Notes under the pieces: generated by a model
Told to the model about the DNA's origin: nothing
Seen by the model: only the letters and a program-made list of their open reading frames with translations
Database searches by the model: none
Shown here: piece by piece, positions 5,327 to 7,488 of the stretch
How the letters are laid out: each line of letters begins with the position of its first letter
Numbering within the stretch: position 1 is the stretch's first letter
Translations under genes and position numbers: made by a program
Source: Rhizobiales bacterium UBA697
GTDB taxonomy: Bacteria > Pseudomonadota > Alphaproteobacteria > Rhizobiales > Ancalomicrobiaceae
Assembly: GCA_002298965.1 (NCBI GenBank)
Contig: DBMN01000063.1
Location: forward strand, 1-7,488
Length of the DNA stretch: 7,488 nucleotides
Direction of reading: 5' to 3'

Positions 5327-6412
5327 TTGCCCCATGGCCTGGAACTGGGCGGCCCGATCACCGTCCTCCATGTCGACGACGACCCGGCCCTGAGCGCCCT
5401 GGTGCGCCGGGCTCTGGCACGACGGGGTCACACGGTCATCGGCGTGGCGACCGGCGACGAGGCGCTGTCCAGGCTGCAGGAGGGCGGAGTCGACGTCGTC
5501 GCGCTCGATCATTCGCTCGCGGCGGAGACCGGCTTCGACGTCCTCGCCCGCGTCGGGCCGCGCGACCGCCGGCCGCCGATCGTCTACGTGACGGCGTCGG
5601 CCGATGCCCGGCTCGCCGTCGAGGCGCTGAAGAACGGCGCCGACGACTACGTGATCAAGGACACCTCGGCCGACTTCTTCGATCTCCTCGTCGCGGCGCT
5701 GGAACAGGCGCTCGAACGCTGGCGGCTCAAGCGGGCGCGGGCGGAGAGCGAACGGGCGGTGCGCGAGGCGAAGGATCGGGCGGAGCTTCTCCTAAAGGAG
5801 GTCAACCACCGCGTCGCCAACTCGCTCGGCCTGGTCGCGGCGATGGTGCGGATGCAGGCGTCGATCCTCGACGACGAACAGGCCAAGTCGGCGCTCCGCG
5901 AGACCCAGACCCGCATCGCCGCCGTCGCCGGCGTCCACCGCCACCTCTACGCCTCGCAGACCGTCGGCGAGGTCGAGATCGCCGAATATCTCGGCCATCT
6001 CCTCGGCGAACTCGGCACCTCGATGCGCGGCGAGGGGGCGATGCACGACATCGTCACGTCCCTCGCGCCGATCGTCGTCAAGACCGACCACGCCGTCTCG
6101 CTCGGCGTCATCGTCGGCGAGCTCGTCACCAACGCCTTCAAATACGCCTACCGCGACACCGGCTCCGGCGAGATCCGGGTCGGCGCCGAGGCGGTGGGCG
6201 ACCGGGTGGTGGTCACCGTCGCCGACGACGGCGTCGGCTGGGACGGAACCGACGAGGCGCGGGGAACCGGGCTCGGCTCCAAGATCGTCAAGGCGATGAG
6301 CCGCAATCTCGATGCGCAGATCGCCTGGAGCCGCGGTACCGTCGGGACCACGGTGACGATCGACTTCCCGCGGGTCGGCGCCGCTCCCGCCGCGACCGAC
6401 ACCGGCGCCTGA
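5327..6412 (+). CDS. Soluble receiver-HisKA_2 hybrid histidine kinase
   Basis: The product is 361 residues with no membrane segments. An N-terminal receiver domain (about 11-125) has acidic residues Asp17-19, phosphoacceptor Asp61 in VVALDHSLA (no Pro after the Asp, as in some receiver-kinase fusions), Thr89 and Lys111. A helical linker (about 126-155) leads to a HisKA_2/HWE-type dimerisation domain with His161 in EVNHRVANSL. The catalytic domain has the N box ELVTNAFKY (265-273), G1 DDGVGW (300-305) and G2 GTGLGS (313-318). Kinases of this class often feed the PhyR/NepR/EcfG general stress pathway in alphaproteobacteria; that role here is inferred. The start is a TTG at 5327, one base after the previous stop, with GGAGG 9 bases upstream; the nearby ATG at 5334 is out of frame. 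It is the last gene of the three-gene operon, with a hairpin just beyond. Confidence 0.92.
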   Translation: MPHGLELGGPITVLHVDDDPALSALVRRALARRGHTVIGVATGDEALSRLQEGGVDVVALDHSLAAETGFDVLARVGPRDRRPPIVYVTASADARLAVEALKNGADDYVIKDTSADFFDLLVAALEQALERWRLKRARAESERAVREAKDRAELLLKEVNHRVANSLGLVAAMVRMQASILDDEQAKSALRETQTRIAAVAGVHRHLYASQTVGEVEIAEYLGHLLGELGTSMRGEGAMHDIVTSLAPIVVKTDHAVSLGVIVGELVTNAFKYAYRDTGSGEIRVGAEAVGDRVVVTVADDGVGWDGTDEARGTGLGSKIVKAMSRNLDAQIAWSRGTVGTTVTIDFPRVGAAPAATDTGA

Positions 6413-6419
6413 GACGAAC

Positions 6420-6460
6420 GAGAGGCGGCCGCCCGGCGAAGGCGACCGCCTCTTCTGTCT
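6420..6460 (+). terminator. Terminator of the signalling operon
   Basis: An imperfect stem (AGAGGCGG with CCGCCTCT, one C/A mismatch, then four more GC pairs) and a 7-base loop is followed by the T-rich TCTTCTGTCTT. It sits 8 bases after the kinase stop. It separates the operon from the convergent minus-strand gene at 6490 and may serve both directions. Confidence 0.75.
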
Positions 6461-6489
6461 TCGGATTTCGGTCGAGCGTCGACCGGTCG

Positions 6490-6786
6490 TCACTCGATGC
6501 GGTCGCGCCCCTGAACGGCCGCCTCGCGCGAGGCGACCGCCCAGCCGCCGGACGCCGGCCGCGGGGTCGTCGCCTCGGTCGCGGCGGCCGGGATGACTTC
6601 GCTCGGCGGGCCACCGGCGGTGGTCTTCAGCACCACGGTGCAGCGGTCGGGCGGGCAGCTGTCCGCCGTGATGATCTCGGGGCGCGACGCCCGCTCCTTG
6701 GCGATCGCGAGGCCGACGACGGCCCCCGCGGACACGAAGGTGAGGGAGAGGCTGAGCAGGGCCGTTGCGAAGGATCGGATACGCAT
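6490..6786 (-). CDS. Small exported or membrane-anchored protein, unknown function
   Basis: The product is 98 residues. Residues 1-6 are basic (MRIRSF), followed by a hydrophobic helix (about 7-28) that is either a signal peptide or a membrane anchor; no lipobox Cys is present. The exported part is low in structure and rich in Ala, Thr and Pro, with two cysteines spaced CPPDRC (44-49) that could form a small disulfide loop or bind a cofactor. I recognise no family. A strong AGGAGG lies about 8 bases before the ATG at 784-786 of the sixth kilobase (6784-6786), and an exact general-stress promoter lies about 55 bases upstream, so it is very likely a real expressed gene. It is transcribed towards the signalling operon and ends about 30 bases past that operon's terminator. 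A stress-induced periplasmic role is inferred only from the promoter and the signal sequence. Confidence 0.75.
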   Translation of the reverse strand: MRIRSFATALLSLSLTFVSAGAVVGLAIAKERASRPEIITADSCPPDRCTVVLKTTAGGPPSEVIPAAATEATTPRPASGGWAVASREAAVQGRDRIE

Positions 6787-6839
6787 GGGTCTGCCTCCTG
6801 TCTTGCAGAGACGGCTCGGTTCGATGGTCTCGGTGGATC

Positions 6840-6864
6840 AACGCTCCGTCGAAGGGATGGTTCC
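6840..6864 (-). promoter_or_regulatory. Sigma-EcfG-type promoter for the small exported protein
   Basis: On the minus strand GGAAC, 16 bases, CGTT matches the general stress consensus exactly. The -10 lies 54 bases before the ATG at 6784-6786, giving a leader of about 45 bases with a strong ribosome binding site. It is the fourth such match in the window, and like the others it lies just upstream of a gene in the correct orientation. Confidence 0.8.
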
Positions 6865-6865
6865 C

Positions 6866-6886
6866 TCGGCGCGGGGATCGCGCCGA
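6866..6886 (-). terminator. Hairpin after the three-helix membrane protein gene
   Basis: TCGGCGCG and CGCGCCGA form an 8-bp stem with a 5-base loop. It lies 14 bases past the stop of the minus-strand gene at 6900 and just before the next gene's stress promoter. It plausibly ends the DUF883 unit. There is no U-tract. Confidence 0.5.
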
Positions 6887-6899
6887 TCGGGCGGCTCGG

Positions 6900-7292
6900 T
6901 CAGTCGTCCCGCCGAGCCAGCCAGAAGCCCAGGCCGGCCACGACGGCGACCGCCGCCAGGCCGGCGTGACGCACGGCGAGCGACACCGCCGGCGGTCCGA
7001 GCGTCACCATCGCGCTGGTGCGGACGGCACGTCCGACCTCGCGACGGGTTCGCCGCACCATGACGGCCATCGCGACGACCGTCGCCACGACGAGGGCGAA
7101 GGCGGAGCCCGCCACGACCAGCGCGGCGGTCTCGGGGTCGTAGTGTCGCGACAGCGCCATCTCCGCGGCGCGGGCGGCGAAGCCGAGCGCGACGAGGAGA
7201 GCCGCCGCCGCGACCGTTCCACCGGCGAGGAGCAGGGCTCCGCGCCGGCGAAGGAGGGCGACGTCGAAGCCGACGAGCCGGGCGATGCTCAT
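6900..7292 (-). CDS. Three-helix membrane protein, possible YqjE/holin-superfamily-III type
   Basis: The product is 130 residues. Three hydrophobic helices are visible (about 19-41, 57-79 and 107-125), with a basic segment RRTRREVGR after the second helix and an RRDD end. The first two helices form a hairpin joined by a short polar loop (about 46-55), reminiscent of the phage_holin_3_6/YqjE proteins that lie next to DUF883 genes in many proteobacteria. That assignment rests on topology and context, not a diagnostic motif. The ATG overlaps the stop of the DUF883 gene in an ATGA tetranucleotide, so the two are translationally coupled and probably work together in the inner membrane. Its function is unknown. 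The promoter is outside the window, upstream of the DUF883 gene. Confidence 0.75.
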   Translation of the reverse strand: MSIARLVGFDVALLRRRGALLLAGGTVAAAALLVALGFAARAAEMALSRHYDPETAALVVAGSAFALVVATVVAMAVMVRRTRREVGRAVRTSAMVTLGPPAVSLAVRHAGLAAVAVVAGLGFWLARRDD

Positions 7293-7488
7293 CGACGCGT
7301 TCCGGCGCGCGACGCCAGGCCGAACAGCACGCCGATGCCGGCGGCGATGGCGAGAGCCGCGACCGGCCGCTTGGCGACCTGATCGGCGATCTGGTCGATG
7401 CCGTCGCGCCCCAGGGTGCGGGCGTCGTCGACGAGCGTGCCGATGCGGTCGGCCGTCTCGTGTCCGACCGCCTTGACGGCGTCGCCGG
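7289..7488 (-). CDS. DUF883 (YqjD/ElaB-like) protein, C-terminal part
   Basis: Only the last 65 residues are in the window; the start lies beyond the right edge. Seen: an amphipathic, probably coiled helix (the first about 38 residues, with regularly spaced Ala, Val, Asp and Arg), the motif AKRPVAAL, and a single C-terminal transmembrane helix (about 41-58) with GIGVLFG, ending in basic residues (RAGTRR). This is the C-terminal architecture of DUF883 proteins. E. coli relatives (YqjD, ElaB) are tail-anchored inner-membrane proteins reported to bind ribosomes in stationary phase; whether this one does is unknown. The stop overlaps the next gene's ATG by four bases, forming an operon with the three-helix membrane protein. 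Confidence 0.85.
   Translation of the reverse strand, partial: GDAVKAVGHETADRIGTLVDDARTLGRDGIDQIADQVAKRPVAALAIAAGIGVLFGLASRAGTRR

Noticed and set aside
6244..6290. Two GGAAC motifs near the end of the HisKA_2 kinase gene
   Set aside because: Neither has CGTT at 16-17 bases, so they are not stress promoter matches.
6593..7382. Plus-strand open frames across the right-hand minus-strand genes
   Set aside because: Arg-rich shadow translations opposite genes with helices, ribosome binding sites and an ATGA overlap; no motif seen.

Overview
The window is very GC-rich, gene-dense DNA that reads as an alphaproteobacterium, most likely a member of the Hyphomicrobiales (Rhizobiales). The evidence is the combination of SbmA/BacA-like ABC, CHASE3 histidine kinase, Rcp1-like receiver and HisKA_2-type kinase genes. 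The GGAAC-N16/17-CGTT promoters point the same way: this is the published recognition sequence of sigma-EcfG, the alphaproteobacterial general stress response (GSR) sigma factor. No genus can be assigned from the sequence alone.

Layout. Positions 1-916 are on the minus strand. They hold dps (419-916), a 25-residue hydrophobic peptide gene (255-332) and the start of a glycine-zipper lipoprotein gene that runs off the left edge (1-195). A divergent promoter region (917-1155) carries two back-to-back GGAAC/CGTT promoters, one for dps and one for a plus-strand DUF1328 membrane protein (1156-1320). After a perfect 12-bp hairpin (1340-1367) comes a fused permease/ATPase ABC exporter-fold gene (1400-3265). 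A third GGAAC/CGTT promoter overlaps its 3' end and faces a tightly packed signalling operon. That operon encodes a CHASE3 membrane histidine kinase (3377-4882), a single-domain response regulator (4879-5325) and a soluble receiver-HisKA_2 histidine kinase (5327-6412), and ends at a hairpin (6420-6460). The right end is again on the minus strand: a small exported or anchored protein (6490-6786) with a fourth GGAAC/CGTT promoter, a three-helix membrane protein (6900-7292), and the C-terminus of a DUF883 (YqjD/ElaB-like) protein (7289-7488).

How it fits together. Four transcription units carry a near-perfect match to the GSR promoter. The gene types (Dps, DUF1328, DUF883, glycine-zipper lipoprotein, tiny membrane peptides) are typical of envelope and oxidative-stress regulons. 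The inference is that this is a GSR island: DNA/iron protection, small envelope proteins, and a sensor/phosphotransfer module that appears to be GSR-controlled itself and lacks any DNA-binding output domain. That module could feed phosphate to, or drain it from, a GSR regulator such as PhyR encoded elsewhere. No mobile element, CRISPR array, tRNA or rRNA was seen. All gene-free gaps are shorter than 300 bases and are covered by the promoter and hairpin entries.
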